64,000 bases of DNA. Origin: Spirosoma aerolatum. GTDB taxonomy: Bacteria > Bacteroidota > Bacteroidia > Cytophagales > Spirosomataceae. Positions 8,108-17,117 of the stretch are shown here, one piece after another (within the stretch, counting starts at the first letter, position 1; each line of letters starts with the position of its first letter). The translations under genes were made by a program, and so were the position numbers. The DNA lies in assembly GCF_002056795.1 (NCBI RefSeq), contig NZ_CP020104.1:2553001-2617000 (forward strand), given 5' to 3'. Under the pieces are notes generated by a model. It worked only from the letters and a program-made list of their open reading frames with translations, made no database searches and was not told the DNA's origin.

Positions 8108-9691
8108 ATGAACTCGTCAAACGCATCCGATCATATACCAACTGAGCGACTACAGTCGGCTGAGGCTGTGCAGTTGGCACTGGCTGCCTATGATGCTTCG
8201 CTGAATGGCATTATATCGATGCAGGCCATTCGAAATCGGAAGGGAGAAGTTGTCGATTTTTTGATGCTGACAGCCAATCGGGCTGTGGAGCGTATTTTGC
8301 AGATGTCGCCCGAAAAGATCGTTGGCACGCGAATGCTGGAAACGTTTCCGGGCAATGTTCAGTCGGGGATGTTTGCGCTGTATGAACGCGTGGTTGAAAC
8401 GGGGCAAGCCGAGCAAATCGTTGAACATTACACGGATGTGTATGGTTTGCAGGGCTGGTTCGAAGTATCCGCCGTGCGGTCTGAGTTGGATCAACTGGTT
8501 ATCACGTTTATCAATATAACCGATAGCAAGCAGGCCGAACTGAAAATAAAGCAGCAGGCCGATTTGTTACAGGCTGTGCTCGATCATACCCAGGCGGCCA
8601 TTTCACTGCACGAAGCCATTCGCGACGAAACCGGGAGAATTATTGATTTCCATACGATTCTGGCCAATCAGCAGGCCATTCGGATGTGGGGCGATCTGGC
8701 CGAGCCTATCCTGACAAAACGGTTTTTTGAGGTGGCTACGCCCGAACAGCAACAGATCGATTTTGCCAAATACGTGCATGTTGTTGAAACGGGCGACCCC
8801 GACCTGAGCGAATTCAGTATTGGCGATCAGTGGTGGTTACGGCTGACCACCCGCTCGGGTGATGGAGTCGTGATTTCAAACGTCGATATTACAGAAAATC
8901 ATCGCAATCGACTCCAGGTTGAAGCGACTAACCTGGAATTAAAACGTTCGAACGAAAACCTCCAAACATTCGCGTACATTGCCAGTCATGATTTGCAGGA
9001 ACCATTACGAAAAATTCAGTCGTTCGGCGATATTCTTCGTAGCCAGTATGCTAGTCAGCTCGATCAGGAAGGCATTGATATTGTTGAACGGATGCAGGTT
9101 GCAGCCGAACGGATGTCATTGCTGATTCGGGATTTGCTGGATTATTCCCGAATCAGCACTCACCGCGAAACGTTCCGATCGTTTTCGTTAGGCAGGCTTA
9201 TTGAGGATATTATCGAAGACCTATGGCATCCCATTGAACAGACCAAGGCAACCATTCAGTTAGGAGCCCATGAGGAGTTGCCTGACATTGTAGGTGACCG
9301 ATTGCAACTTCGTCAGTTATTTCAAAACCTGCTTTCCAATGCCCTTAAATTTTGCCGAAAAGATGCCAATGGTATACTCATAGCGCCGGTTGTGCAGATT
9401 ACGGCTCAAAAAATGCCGGGTTCAGCATTGCCCTCAATCAGTACGACAGTCTTGTCGGCTAAACGCGCTTACTGGGCTATTGCTATTGCCGATAATGGCA
9501 TCGGTTTTGACTCGAAATATGCCGATCAGATTTTTCAGGTTTTTCAGCGGCTGCATACCCGGCATGAGTTCACCGGCACTGGGATTGGACTGGCTATTGT
9601 CAAAAAAGTGATTGAACAGCACGATGGGGCTATTGACGTGCAGAGTCAGATTGGCGAAGGAACAACGTTTACGGTTTACCTGCCGGTTTAG
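8108..9691 (+). CDS. PAS-domain sensor histidine kinase
   Basis: 527 aa, no membrane segment. Two PAS-type sensor domains (about residues 20-140 and 155-270; the first ends VITFINITDSKQ) are followed by a short coiled coil and a HisKA domain with phospho-acceptor His294 in ASHDLQEPLRK. The ATPase domain has an N box (QNLLSNALKF), G1 box (IADNGIGFD) and G2 box (GTGIGLAIVKKV). It is probably a soluble kinase sensing a small ligand or redox state. No response regulator is adjacent, so it is an orphan kinase. The close phytochrome-like or bacteriophytochrome-kinase C-terminus is common in Cytophagales. Confidence 0.94.
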   Translation: MNSSNASDHIPTERLQSAEAVQLALAAYDASLNGIISMQAIRNRKGEVVDFLMLTANRAVERILQMSPEKIVGTRMLETFPGNVQSGMFALYERVVETGQAEQIVEHYTDVYGLQGWFEVSAVRSELDQLVITFINITDSKQAELKIKQQADLLQAVLDHTQAAISLHEAIRDETGRIIDFHTILANQQAIRMWGDLAEPILTKRFFEVATPEQQQIDFAKYVHVVETGDPDLSEFSIGDQWWLRLTTRSGDGVVISNVDITENHRNRLQVEATNLELKRSNENLQTFAYIASHDLQEPLRKIQSFGDILRSQYASQLDQEGIDIVERMQVAAERMSLLIRDLLDYSRISTHRETFRSFSLGRLIEDIIEDLWHPIEQTKATIQLGAHEELPDIVGDRLQLRQLFQNLLSNALKFCRKDANGILIAPVVQITAQKMPGSALPSISTTVLSAKRAYWAIAIADNGIGFDSKYADQIFQVFQRLHTRHEFTGTGIGLAIVKKVIEQHDGAIDVQSQIGEGTTFTVYLPV

Positions 9692-9804
9692 CTTTTTGGC
9701 AGGATTTGCCGGATGAACAGGATTGAAATGAATGATAAAATCCTGCCGGAAGCAATTCCAACGGTTTGATTCTGTTTGGAGTCCTATCGGAAACCGCCAA
9801 GCCT

Positions 9805-10215
9805 ATGAAATCACTTTTCCTTCTTTTATCCGTAATCCTGTTCGTTTCTGGCTGCCAGAAAGACAGCGTTAGTTCTGCCGATGATGGTACGTTGCCTGGC
9901 CAGTTTCGACTGGAAATTGATCCGATTCGCTGTGCAATGCCCACTACCCAACGGCTGTTGGTCGATCAGACAGGTTCGTCCACTTACCGCTTTACTTACG
10001 ACCGTTTTGGTGTGGGGACCTATCAACTTGCCGGGGTAAAGGCCGTAAAAAGTAGTTCGACAGCCTACGAATTATCCGTTGATGGACAGTCCATTGGGCA
10101 GTATGCCGTTGACGAAATTAGCACACTACGTGGACCCCGGAAAGGATGGGTACTGATGGTGCGCCACCGTTTGGGCGAGACCGATGGCCTGGAATTTATG
10201 GGGATGAAAGAGTAA
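9805..10215 (+). CDS. Hypothetical lipoprotein
   Basis: 136 aa from the ATG at 9805 (the frame is open from 9766, but only the internal start gives a signal sequence). A type II signal peptide MKSLFLLLSVILFVSGC predicts lipidation at Cys17. The mature part (FRLEIDPIRCAMPTTQRLLV, SGSSTYRFTYDR-like stretches) looks like a small beta-rich domain; I do not recognise it. It faces creD tail to tail across a strong hairpin. Confidence 0.7.
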   Translation: MKSLFLLLSVILFVSGCQKDSVSSADDGTLPGQFRLEIDPIRCAMPTTQRLLVDQTGSSTYRFTYDRFGVGTYQLAGVKAVKSSSTAYELSVDGQSIGQYAVDEISTLRGPRKGWVLMVRHRLGETDGLEFMGMKE

Positions 10216-10220
10216 GCGCC

Positions 10221-10279
10221 GGAGCGGTCATTTCCCATCCCGAAAGCATTGGGTTTTCGGGATGGGAAATGACCGCTCC
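10221..10279. terminator. 25-bp perfect inverted repeat between convergent genes
   Basis: Arms 10221-10245 and 10255-10279 are perfectly complementary (25 bp) around a 9-nt loop. It lies exactly between the stop of the lipoprotein gene (10215) and the stop of the creD-like gene (10283-10285). Its place suggests a bidirectional terminator, although the stem is much longer than an ordinary intrinsic terminator and no strong T tract follows. Confidence 0.75.
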
Positions 10280-10282
10280 CGG

Positions 10283-11662
10283 TTAAACCGCTACCCCTTC
10301 GGCATCGTACGCCTTGTACCAGTTCACGTTTCGGGTGAGGTACATGATAACCCCTAGAATCAGCAGCAGGCCTAGGCTTCCCAGTAGCAGTGAATAATCT
10401 TCCAACTGAAGCAGGGAATAGAAAAATCCGTAAAGCAAAGCCAGAATTACACTGAATAAGGCCGTCAGACGCAGATTCTGAAATACATAGCGGACATAAA
10501 AGGTGATTAGGGCCAGAATAATCCCGCTCCCAATCAGATAGGCTCCATCGAACGACAGATGCTCCGAAATGGAGAGCAACAGCAGATAAAACAGGCAGAT
10601 CGCAAACCCAACCAGCAGGTATTGAATCGGATGGATGCGTCGGCGGTCGAGAATTTCTACGAAGAAGAACGATACAAAGGTCAGTATCAAGAATAGAATG
10701 CCGTATTTGGCAGATCGCATCGTTTTCTGATACTCATCGACCGGGAGCAGCAGCTTTACCCCAAAGGTTGGTAATTCATCATAGCCCGAAATCGATTTCG
10801 CCAGGAAATTACCAACGCCCTGCTGCGGAAAATTGCGGTTGAATTGCAGGACTTTCCACGAAGCCAGGAAGCCTTTTTCGTCGATACTGCGCTGGTCGGG
10901 TAAAAACGAACCTGTAAAACTTGGCGTCGACCAGGGCGATTGTAGACTCACGTGTGTTTCTTTGCCAAACGGTAAAAAACTCAGTTGTGTACTACCGTTC
11001 AGATTAATAGCCGACTCAAACTGAAGGGTTTCGGTTTCAGGCTGGATTGGGATAGAGGCACTTACCCCCGACGGCAGCAGGTCATTACTGGGAATACCCG
11101 GCTCGGCCGATAGAGGCACCTTATTTACTCGGAAAGTAATCGCATCCCGAATCCCTTTCATGTCGCTGATACCCAGCGATAAAAATGCCTTATCCCACTG
11201 CATGGCCTCAGGCGATATACCCAGCGATGCAATGGACGGTTTATGAAAGCTACCCCGAATGGTCAGTCGGGTATTGTACAGCATCACCACAAAAATGCCC
11301 CGATTACGTTGTTCGGGTTGCACCTTGCCAGTGATCTGCAAATCGTCGGGCAGGAAATGGGCGAACAGCGTTTGCCGCTGTTCGGTACCTTTCTCATCCT
11401 TATTGATTACCTCGTAAGGGACCGACAAGACCGGTCCCCCAATTACCTGCTGGCCCCCCCACTTAGCACTAACTTCTGTTATGGCTTCGTTGCGGGTGGA
11501 TTCGCGCTCTCGAATCAGCGCCTGGAGCATTTCCGTTGGAATAAGTAAAACCAGAATAAGTATACCTATAGCGGCCATTTTCAGCATCGTTGAGGTACGG
11601 ATCCAATGGTTTACTCGGTCAAATAAAGATACAGGCTGATCGGGAGTTGATACGGGTTCCAT
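10283..11662 (-). CDS. creD: CreD-like inner membrane protein
   Basis: 459 aa from the ATG at 11662 (MEPVSTPDQPVSLFDRVNHW); the frame stays open to 11773 but the extra residues are not family-like. One N-terminal helix (LKMAAIGILILVLLIPTEML) is followed by the family motif ERESTRNEAITEVSAKWGG, a large periplasmic beta domain, then about six helices in the C-terminal third (from about residue 310). This is the CreD/inner-membrane-CreD architecture. In E. coli CreD belongs to the CreBC regulon and affects envelope integrity; its biochemical function is unknown. The gene is monocistronic here, with a palindromic operator candidate just upstream and no creBC nearby. Confidence 0.9.
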   Translation of the reverse strand: MEPVSTPDQPVSLFDRVNHWIRTSTMLKMAAIGILILVLLIPTEMLQALIRERESTRNEAITEVSAKWGGQQVIGGPVLSVPYEVINKDEKGTEQRQTLFAHFLPDDLQITGKVQPEQRNRGIFVVMLYNTRLTIRGSFHKPSIASLGISPEAMQWDKAFLSLGISDMKGIRDAITFRVNKVPLSAEPGIPSNDLLPSGVSASIPIQPETETLQFESAINLNGSTQLSFLPFGKETHVSLQSPWSTPSFTGSFLPDQRSIDEKGFLASWKVLQFNRNFPQQGVGNFLAKSISGYDELPTFGVKLLLPVDEYQKTMRSAKYGILFLILTFVSFFFVEILDRRRIHPIQYLLVGFAICLFYLLLLSISEHLSFDGAYLIGSGIILALITFYVRYVFQNLRLTALFSVILALLYGFFYSLLQLEDYSLLLGSLGLLLILGVIMYLTRNVNWYKAYDAEGVAV

Positions 11663-11679
11663 AGTTTGTATTTTAAAAG

Positions 11680-11698
11680 TACTTTGAAATACAAAGTA
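11680..11698 (-). promoter_or_regulatory. Palindromic operator candidate upstream of creD
   Basis: TACTTTGAAATACAAAGTA is a 7-bp perfect inverted repeat with a 5-bp spacer, 18 bp upstream of the creD start. A wider 9-bp repeat (TTTGTATTT at 11665-11673, AAATACAAA at 11687-11695) overlaps it. The size and symmetry suit a winged-helix dimer. No regulator gene is adjacent. Confidence 0.45.
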
Positions 11699-11773
11699 AA
11701 TGAAGCACAGACTGTTTTTCCAATTTTTCCGGCAAGTTTTTTTATTCGGGCCGTAAGCTACTGGCGAATGCAT

Positions 11774-11781
11774 TACTTTTG
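11774..11781 (+). promoter_or_regulatory. -7 promoter element of beta-phosphoglucomutase
   Basis: TACTTTTG, an exact TAnnTTTG match, lies 22 bp upstream of the ATG at 11804. It supports the internal start chosen for that gene over the longer open frame from 11666. Confidence 0.5.
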
Positions 11782-11803
11782 CTGTTTGTCAACCTGCATC
11801 ACT

Positions 11804-12457
11804 ATGCCGATCAAAGCATTCCTGTTCGATCTCGACGGGGTTATAGTCGATACTGCTATCTATCACTACCAGGCCTGGAAACGATTGGCCAATGAGCTTG
11901 GCTTCGATATTTCGGAAGCGTTTAACGAAAGTCTCAAAGGGGTGAGCCGAATGGAATCGCTGGACCTGATTCTGGTACATGGTGGACTTACGTTACCCGA
12001 TGAGAAAAAGGCAGAACTGGCGGCCCAAAAAAATGCCTGGTATCTGGAACTGGTCAGCCGGATGACGCCCGAAGATATTCTGCCTGGTGTTGCAAGTTTC
12101 TTCGCTCAGGTGCGTAAAGCGGGTCTTAAAACCGCGCTGGGGTCGGTCAGTAAAAATGCGGGTATGATTCTAGACCGGATTGGCATGACCGAGGCCTTTG
12201 ATGTCGTCATTGATGGAAATAAAATCAGCAAAGGAAAGCCCGATCCTGAAGTATTTACCAAAGGTGCCGCCGAACTGGGTTTCAGTCCAGAGGAGTGTGT
12301 CGTATTTGAGGATGCCGTTGCAGGGGTAGAGGCTGGTAAACGAGGTGGTATGGTTGTTGTCGGACTTGGGTCGCCCGAAATTCTGACTCAGGCTGACCTG
12401 GTTGTTCCCTCGCTCGAAGCGTTAACGGTAGAGGAGGTTTTGACGAAAGCGGTATAA
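11804..12457 (+). CDS. pgmB: Beta-phosphoglucomutase
   Basis: 217 aa from ATG 11804. It converts beta-glucose 1-phosphate to glucose 6-phosphate via the 1,6-bisphosphate. HAD motifs: nucleophile and acid/base aspartates in FLFDLDGVIVDTA (Asp9 and Asp11 from MPIKAFLFDLDG), motif II LGSVSKN, lysine in SKGKPDPEVF, and VFEDAVAGVEAG with the Mg-binding acidic residues. The cap domain carries the substrate loop (LKGVSRMESLDLIL). Beta-glucose 1-phosphate comes from inverting phosphorolysis of maltose or trehalose; no GH65 phosphorylase is in the window, so the link to the amylases upstream is inference. Confidence 0.93.
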   Translation: MPIKAFLFDLDGVIVDTAIYHYQAWKRLANELGFDISEAFNESLKGVSRMESLDLILVHGGLTLPDEKKAELAAQKNAWYLELVSRMTPEDILPGVASFFAQVRKAGLKTALGSVSKNAGMILDRIGMTEAFDVVIDGNKISKGKPDPEVFTKGAAELGFSPEECVVFEDAVAGVEAGKRGGMVVVGLGSPEILTQADLVVPSLEALTVEEVLTKAV

Positions 12458-12495
12458 GCTTCCCTCTGAACTAGTGTGGGTCATTCCGATTTTTC

Positions 12496-12564
12496 TGTCA
12501 TCCCGACGAAGGAGGGAGCTTCGGATACTTAGAAATTCAAGATACCTCCTTCGTCGGGATGACA
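12496..12564. repeat. Intergenic inverted repeat (Bacteroidota TGTCATCCCGACGAAGGAGG type)
   Basis: Arms 12496-12515 and 12545-12564 are perfectly complementary over 20 bp with a 29-nt loop. It lies between the convergent ends of pgmB (12457) and the DUF5686 gene (12623). I recall near-identical palindromes dispersed between genes in many Bacteroidota genomes. It could act as a bidirectional terminator or be a non-autonomous element; only one copy is in the window. Confidence 0.7.
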
Positions 12565-12622
12565 AGTTTGGTACAGTTGGCGTACACCGCCGTGTTCACG
12601 CATGAGCCACCGTAAACGGATG

Positions 12623-15157
12623 TCAAAACGCCAGCCAGCCCGATAGTTTGATGGCGAAAGGCGTTACGGGAATGCCCGTTCGGCCAATATTATCTCGGTA
12701 GGTAAGCCGATGTACGGCGTCGATACGCAGAACTTTGAAAATGTTGTCGATGCCGTATCCCACCTCCACATATGGTGTGCCACTCAGTGAACTGAATCCT
12801 TCAACAGCTTGTCCAGTAGCGTTGGTGGCTGGAATCATAGCCAGATTCTGCGACGAAACACTTCCAGCCAGTACTTTAGCGGTTACCAGTTCCCGCCATT
12901 TGAGCCGACGCAGGAGGGGCAATCGGTTGAATAGCAGTCCGTTGAAGTTGTGTTCAAATTGAACGGTAGCCCAGCGATCACAGACGAACTCGAAATAATT
13001 CATCAGGTTATAAGCATTGCCAACATAGAACGAAGACTCGTTGCCCAGCGGCATATAAAGCAACGGGTAGGGAACCGTAGAGGGAATGATACCCGCCCCA
13101 ATGGTATAATACGTTCGACCCAATACACCCATTCGGAATGAGTGTTTCATCGTCAGCGCAATGCGATGATAGGCAAAGTCGCCGTCGAGGACGTTCCGTA
13201 GACCCAACGTGTAGCGTAATGTCAGAATTGGTTTGCGAATGGCTCCGGTGCTGACACGAACGTTATCATTCTGGAGAATGAGCTCGTCGGGAGCGAAACG
13301 GGTTTCCGAAATCAGCTCGGTTGTTTCGTAGGTGCTTCGTATAGACTGGTCATCGTCGTGTTTCTGGGGGGTAAAGGCAAACGGAAACAGCGGCTCAAAG
13401 CTACGATTGCGCAGTGCCAGCGTTTGCGTAAAGCCCCGGCCCATTTCGCGTCGGAAATACACCAGATTCTCCTCCTGAAAATAAGGCCGTCGGATGGTAC
13501 CAAATCGGGAGTAAGCTGCAAACAGCGAGTTATTGCCAATGTTGTCGGCCGATACGCCCAATCGTTCCAGATCATACGAACGTTTTACACCAAACACCGT
13601 CCAGGGCTTTCGACTGATAATGTATTCGATATTGGCGCTGTACTTCAGTTGTTCATCGCGGGTACCGTAGGCCAAATAACCACTCAGCAGCCACTTTTTG
13701 CTGAAACCCGTCGTCGTTCTTAACCCCAGCCGAAACCGGCTACCTTCTATATCATTGTTGGCGTAGGAGTATAGAATGGGCCCCAGTTCAAGATTCGATT
13801 TACCCAATGCTTTATAGCCGATAACGCCCAGTTTGATAATCTCTCCGCCTACTTTCATGATCGGCACATTCCGTACTGAATCAACCACTCTCATGGCCCG
13901 AAGTTCATTCGCTGAGATCGAACTGGGTCGTACACTTTGCCAGAAGGCTGAGTCGGTTTCCTTGTAATCATCGGCCAGTTCGATAGCCGGATCGTAAAAC
14001 GTAATATCTTTCGGGTTGTTCTCGATAATATTCTGTGCCGATGTGAAAAAGCGGACCAAAGCACCCGGTGATCGGGGAGTTGGCTCGTCACTGTCGATAG
14101 TAACCTGCGTCTGGGCCGGAAAGCGTAAACCCGACGGGGTCGTTTCCCAGATTTGCTCAATGTGGAGTTCGTCCACAAAGTTGATGTTTGCCCGCTTATC
14201 TACCTGAGCATCAATTTGTGCCAGAGCAAAGTGCGTTGTGTCGATCCAGATGGTGCCATTAAACGCCAGATCACTCAGGCGTTTGGGCGTAAACTCAATG
14301 GCGTAACAAACTAAATTGTTAAGCTGAACCGTGTCTTTCAGGCGGTACGTATAGATCGTTTCCCACTGTGCGCCAATGGGCGAAGGGATGTCTTTGCGGA
14401 GTACGATGAGCGCGTTCCGGTAGAAATTGTATTGCTGGAATGAGGCTCCCGTAAGTTGCGCAATCAACCCGCCATCTGATACACCCACGCCCGTTACGTG
14501 CGATTTGAGCAGATATTCTTTTGTTTTTTCGGGATTGGTACGGGCGTAAAAATTAGAAAGAGTTTCGGAGATAAATACGGGCACAGCCGGCTGGCCGTTT
14601 TGATCGGTAATGGCTGGAAGTTTTCCCAGTAGCTTGCCAATTGGCCCCGGCCCCTTATTGTTCTTTCGCTTCTGGGCGAAATTATTGATATACGCTTCAA
14701 TTTTAGTATAACTGTCGTATTGGTACGCCCGTAACTGGGCCGGGTTGTATTGGTCGCCCCGGCGCACGGCTTCCCGCATTACCCGATAAGCCGGATCGCC
14801 CCCTTTGGCGTACACTTTTACTTCCTGTAAGCTGGTAGCGGCTGCCAATAAATGGGCATCGATGACCTGATTAGCTTGAGCCAGAACGGGATAGGTACCT
14901 GTTCGATAACCTAAGCTAAGGACTTGTAAGGAATCGGATAACGCGTTGACTCGCAATACATAGCGACCATTGACATCAGAAGTTGTACCGGCCGTTTTGC
15001 CTTTTAGCGCAATACTGGCAAAGGGAATACCTTCACCCGTAGTAGCATCGGTTACCTGACCGCTAATGGTATAGACTTTGGGCTGAGCTATGATCTCAAC
15101 AGACCATCCCATCAGCAAAAGAATAATAGCCGTTAAGGTGCGTAGTAGTGAATTCAT
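12623..15157 (-). CDS. DUF5686 outer-membrane protein with carboxypeptidase-regulatory-like domain
   Basis: 844 aa. A signal peptide (TLTAIILLLMGWSVEIIAQ) is followed by a CarboxypepD_reg-like beta sandwich (about residues 28-110, ISGQVTDATTGEGIPFASI) and then the long DUF5686 region, whose C-terminal half consists of amphipathic strands ending in aromatic residues and terminates in GWLAF, as in outer-membrane barrels. The family is common in Bacteroidota and its function is unknown, possibly surface export or attachment. It is monocistronic and convergent with pgmB across a dispersed repeat. Confidence 0.9.
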   Translation of the reverse strand: MNSLLRTLTAIILLLMGWSVEIIAQPKVYTISGQVTDATTGEGIPFASIALKGKTAGTTSDVNGRYVLRVNALSDSLQVLSLGYRTGTYPVLAQANQVIDAHLLAAATSLQEVKVYAKGGDPAYRVMREAVRRGDQYNPAQLRAYQYDSYTKIEAYINNFAQKRKNNKGPGPIGKLLGKLPAITDQNGQPAVPVFISETLSNFYARTNPEKTKEYLLKSHVTGVGVSDGGLIAQLTGASFQQYNFYRNALIVLRKDIPSPIGAQWETIYTYRLKDTVQLNNLVCYAIEFTPKRLSDLAFNGTIWIDTTHFALAQIDAQVDKRANINFVDELHIEQIWETTPSGLRFPAQTQVTIDSDEPTPRSPGALVRFFTSAQNIIENNPKDITFYDPAIELADDYKETDSAFWQSVRPSSISANELRAMRVVDSVRNVPIMKVGGEIIKLGVIGYKALGKSNLELGPILYSYANNDIEGSRFRLGLRTTTGFSKKWLLSGYLAYGTRDEQLKYSANIEYIISRKPWTVFGVKRSYDLERLGVSADNIGNNSLFAAYSRFGTIRRPYFQEENLVYFRREMGRGFTQTLALRNRSFEPLFPFAFTPQKHDDDQSIRSTYETTELISETRFAPDELILQNDNVRVSTGAIRKPILTLRYTLGLRNVLDGDFAYHRIALTMKHSFRMGVLGRTYYTIGAGIIPSTVPYPLLYMPLGNESSFYVGNAYNLMNYFEFVCDRWATVQFEHNFNGLLFNRLPLLRRLKWRELVTAKVLAGSVSSQNLAMIPATNATGQAVEGFSSLSGTPYVEVGYGIDNIFKVLRIDAVHRLTYRDNIGRTGIPVTPFAIKLSGWLAF

Positions 15158-15386
15158 TCAAACAGTATGTCAGCGAACTGTTGTCCTATACGTAAGCGAA
15201 AAATAGTCAATAGAGTTTACTATAAACTAAAAAAAGCGCCCTCAAAATCAGCTTACCTGATAAAACCTTCAGGATATTCTAAAAAAGAAAGGTATTGTAC
15301 TATTTTGTTGAATAGGATACCTCCCTGTCTGGTAATCAATACGTAAGGTAGTACATTTCCGTTGCACCAATAGGAATACAAAACGC

Positions 15387-15417
15387 AATGGGAACCCGGC
15401 GTATCCAGATTCCCATT
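15387..15417 (-). terminator. Possible terminator of the DUF4405 gene
   Basis: AATGGGAA (15387-15394) pairs with TTCCCATT (15410-15417), 8 bp, about 30 bp beyond the stop of the minus-strand gene ending at 15446. There is no long T run on the minus strand, so this is a weak call. Confidence 0.35.
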
Positions 15418-15445
15418 ACTAAGAAAAGGCTATTGTTATACTCGA

Positions 15446-16156
15446 CTATTGCACGGACGGATAGGCCTGCTGGGCAGCTACGATACGCCACTTCTTATCC
15501 TGCTCCCGAAGTACATGGGTATAGACGGAGGGCGTTGATGCGCCGGTTAACGTACCCCGTACAACAATGAGCTGGTCGTCAAGGGCTTCGGCATTCGTTA
15601 CTTTGGTCTGGACAACTTCAGGGGTTGTGCGTTTGAGCAGATTTTGTTGGACATCCGAACCGTGAAGAAGCGTTCCGGCTTCGGTCAGCAAGGCCGTTTT
15701 AGAATTCATGACGGTAGCCAGAGCGGCTGTATCCCCTTTGCTGTAAGCGCTGGCGTAGGCTACTTCAACGGCATAGGCAATAGAATCGACTTTGGTTTGT
15801 GGCATCGATTCGGGCCGGGGTTTGTTGCCACGTACCCAATTCTTACCCGCATTGGCCAGCTTATTGAAAACGGGTACATCGAACCCAATACCAGCCGCAA
15901 AAACGATGGCGACGAGTATAGGCAGAATGAGTTCTTTCTGTAAACTGCCCGTCCGGCGATTTCGGCTGTAGCCCACCAGCGACGACCAGTTATTGACAAT
16001 GTGGAAGATAGCGGCTGTGACAAACAGCATACCAAACCAGGCATGGGTATGATCGACAATGTGCGAACCCTGACCGAAATAAATCAGGAGACCCGTAGCC
16101 GCCAATACTAGGAAAATGGCAGCCACAAACAGACTAACTAAATTTTTTGATTTCAT
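15446..16156 (-). CDS. DUF4405 membrane domain fused to NTF2-like domain
   Basis: 236 aa. The N-terminal half has about three helices (residues 7-29, 40-62, 75-96) with histidines in HIVDHTHAWFGM and IFHIVNNW, the pattern of DUF4405, a cytochrome-b561-like bundle that may bind haem. After a linker, residues about 118-236 form an NTF2/SnoaL-like domain (VEVAYASAYSKGDTAALATV, ending KKWRIVAAQQAYP). A membrane anchor with a soluble ligand-binding module facing one side is suggested. Function is unknown. An AT-rich 470-bp region without genes separates it from the next plus-strand gene. Confidence 0.75.
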   Translation of the reverse strand: MKSKNLVSLFVAAIFLVLAATGLLIYFGQGSHIVDHTHAWFGMLFVTAAIFHIVNNWSSLVGYSRNRRTGSLQKELILPILVAIVFAAGIGFDVPVFNKLANAGKNWVRGNKPRPESMPQTKVDSIAYAVEVAYASAYSKGDTAALATVMNSKTALLTEAGTLLHGSDVQQNLLKRTTPEVVQTKVTNAEALDDQLIVVRGTLTGASTPSVYTHVLREQDKKWRIVAAQQAYPSVQ

Positions 16157-16630
16157 ACAACAAGATTACGTGGAAGCGGAGCCGGGTTATCAACCGACTG
16201 CCATTCAAAACAGCATTGGTAAAAATGAAATACAAAGGTAAGTTGAATGTGGGTAAAGATTCGTATGCGGCCTGATGACGTAAAAATATCGGGATAAAGG
16301 GTAAAGCTAAAAAAACTGACCAACCGACGGCCCAGCAAATTTATCATTTGACGATCAGTCCGCTTCGGTAGCCCGGTAACAAACTCAACTAAAATGTGAG
16401 ATTTTGATTTTAATTCGTGACTAGGCCACCGGAGCGGATAACAATTTGAGACTGCGGTTAGCTATGATTGGTGTAATCAGTTGATCGATGAACGTTACAT
16501 GAAAACGGGCGTTTTCTGAACCAGTAATTAGCCTGTTGTTTCGTACTTTGGCTATCATAAAAGAGATTATACAGCAAAAAACAGATATATCGTTACATGA
16601 TTGAACCTCAAACCTTTATTCTATTCTACT
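16157..16630. other. Non-coding AT-rich intergenic region
   Basis: About 470 bp between divergent genes, with no credible coding frame. It presumably carries both promoters. Its one notable feature is a 16-bp exact match to the core of the E. coli lac operator at 16432-16447 (described in the findings). Confidence 0.6.
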
Positions 16631-17014
16631 ATGAAAAAGTTTGTAGCCTTACTCGCCCTAAGTATTGTATGCTTACTGTTCGTTCGATCTAAACAGGTCG
16701 AGCCTACTACTAAGTACTATTTCTGTTTTTCTAGAGAAGTACCGCGCCTTGAAAGTCCCGAGAAACTAAAAATGGTTTATACGGATATTAGAACAGCATC
16801 CGGGAATGAAGAGAAAGAAATGCACGACGTTATTCAGAAGTTTGGCACCTTTATCAATAAGAATTGTAAGCCAACTAACGAATTATGCACCAGTGATTTG
16901 AATAGATATTATACGTTGGAGCAGGCTCAAACACGCCATAAAGAGATTCTGGAAGAATACGGCAAAACAGGTAAATACGATATTTCACGGATTGATTTTA
17001 AGACATTTGAATAA
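16631..17014 (+). CDS. Small secreted protein, unknown
   Basis: 127 aa from the ATG at 16631 (a frame open from 16601 adds ten residues without improving it). The signal peptide is MKKFVALLALSIVCLLFV. The mature part is polar with four cysteines (YYFCFSR, NKNCKP, ELCTSD) and a helical C-terminus (TLEQAQTRHKEILEEYGKTGKYD). I do not recognise the family. Base composition is visibly more AT-rich than the flanking amylase and receptor genes. A hairpin terminator follows at 17041. Confidence 0.65.
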   Translation: MKKFVALLALSIVCLLFVRSKQVEPTTKYYFCFSREVPRLESPEKLKMVYTDIRTASGNEEKEMHDVIQKFGTFINKNCKPTNELCTSDLNRYYTLEQAQTRHKEILEEYGKTGKYDISRIDFKTFE

Positions 17015-17040
17015 ATTATGAATGAATACTAAAATATGAT

Positions 17041-17079
17041 AAAACTGGGTCTAGCTAGAAACAAGATAGATCCGGTTTT
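17041..17079 (+). terminator. Intrinsic terminator after the small secreted protein
   Basis: Arms 17041-17053 and 17067-17079 form a 13-bp stem with two G-T wobbles around a 13-nt loop, followed by ATTGTTTATTT. It lies 27 bp after the stop at 17014. Confidence 0.7.
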
Positions 17080-17117
17080 ATTGTTTATTTCCCCTAACAT
17101 AAGTCTAGTTATAAAAT

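Noticed and set aside
11454..11460. C7 run in creD
   Set aside because: The reading frame is intact and matches the family on both sides.
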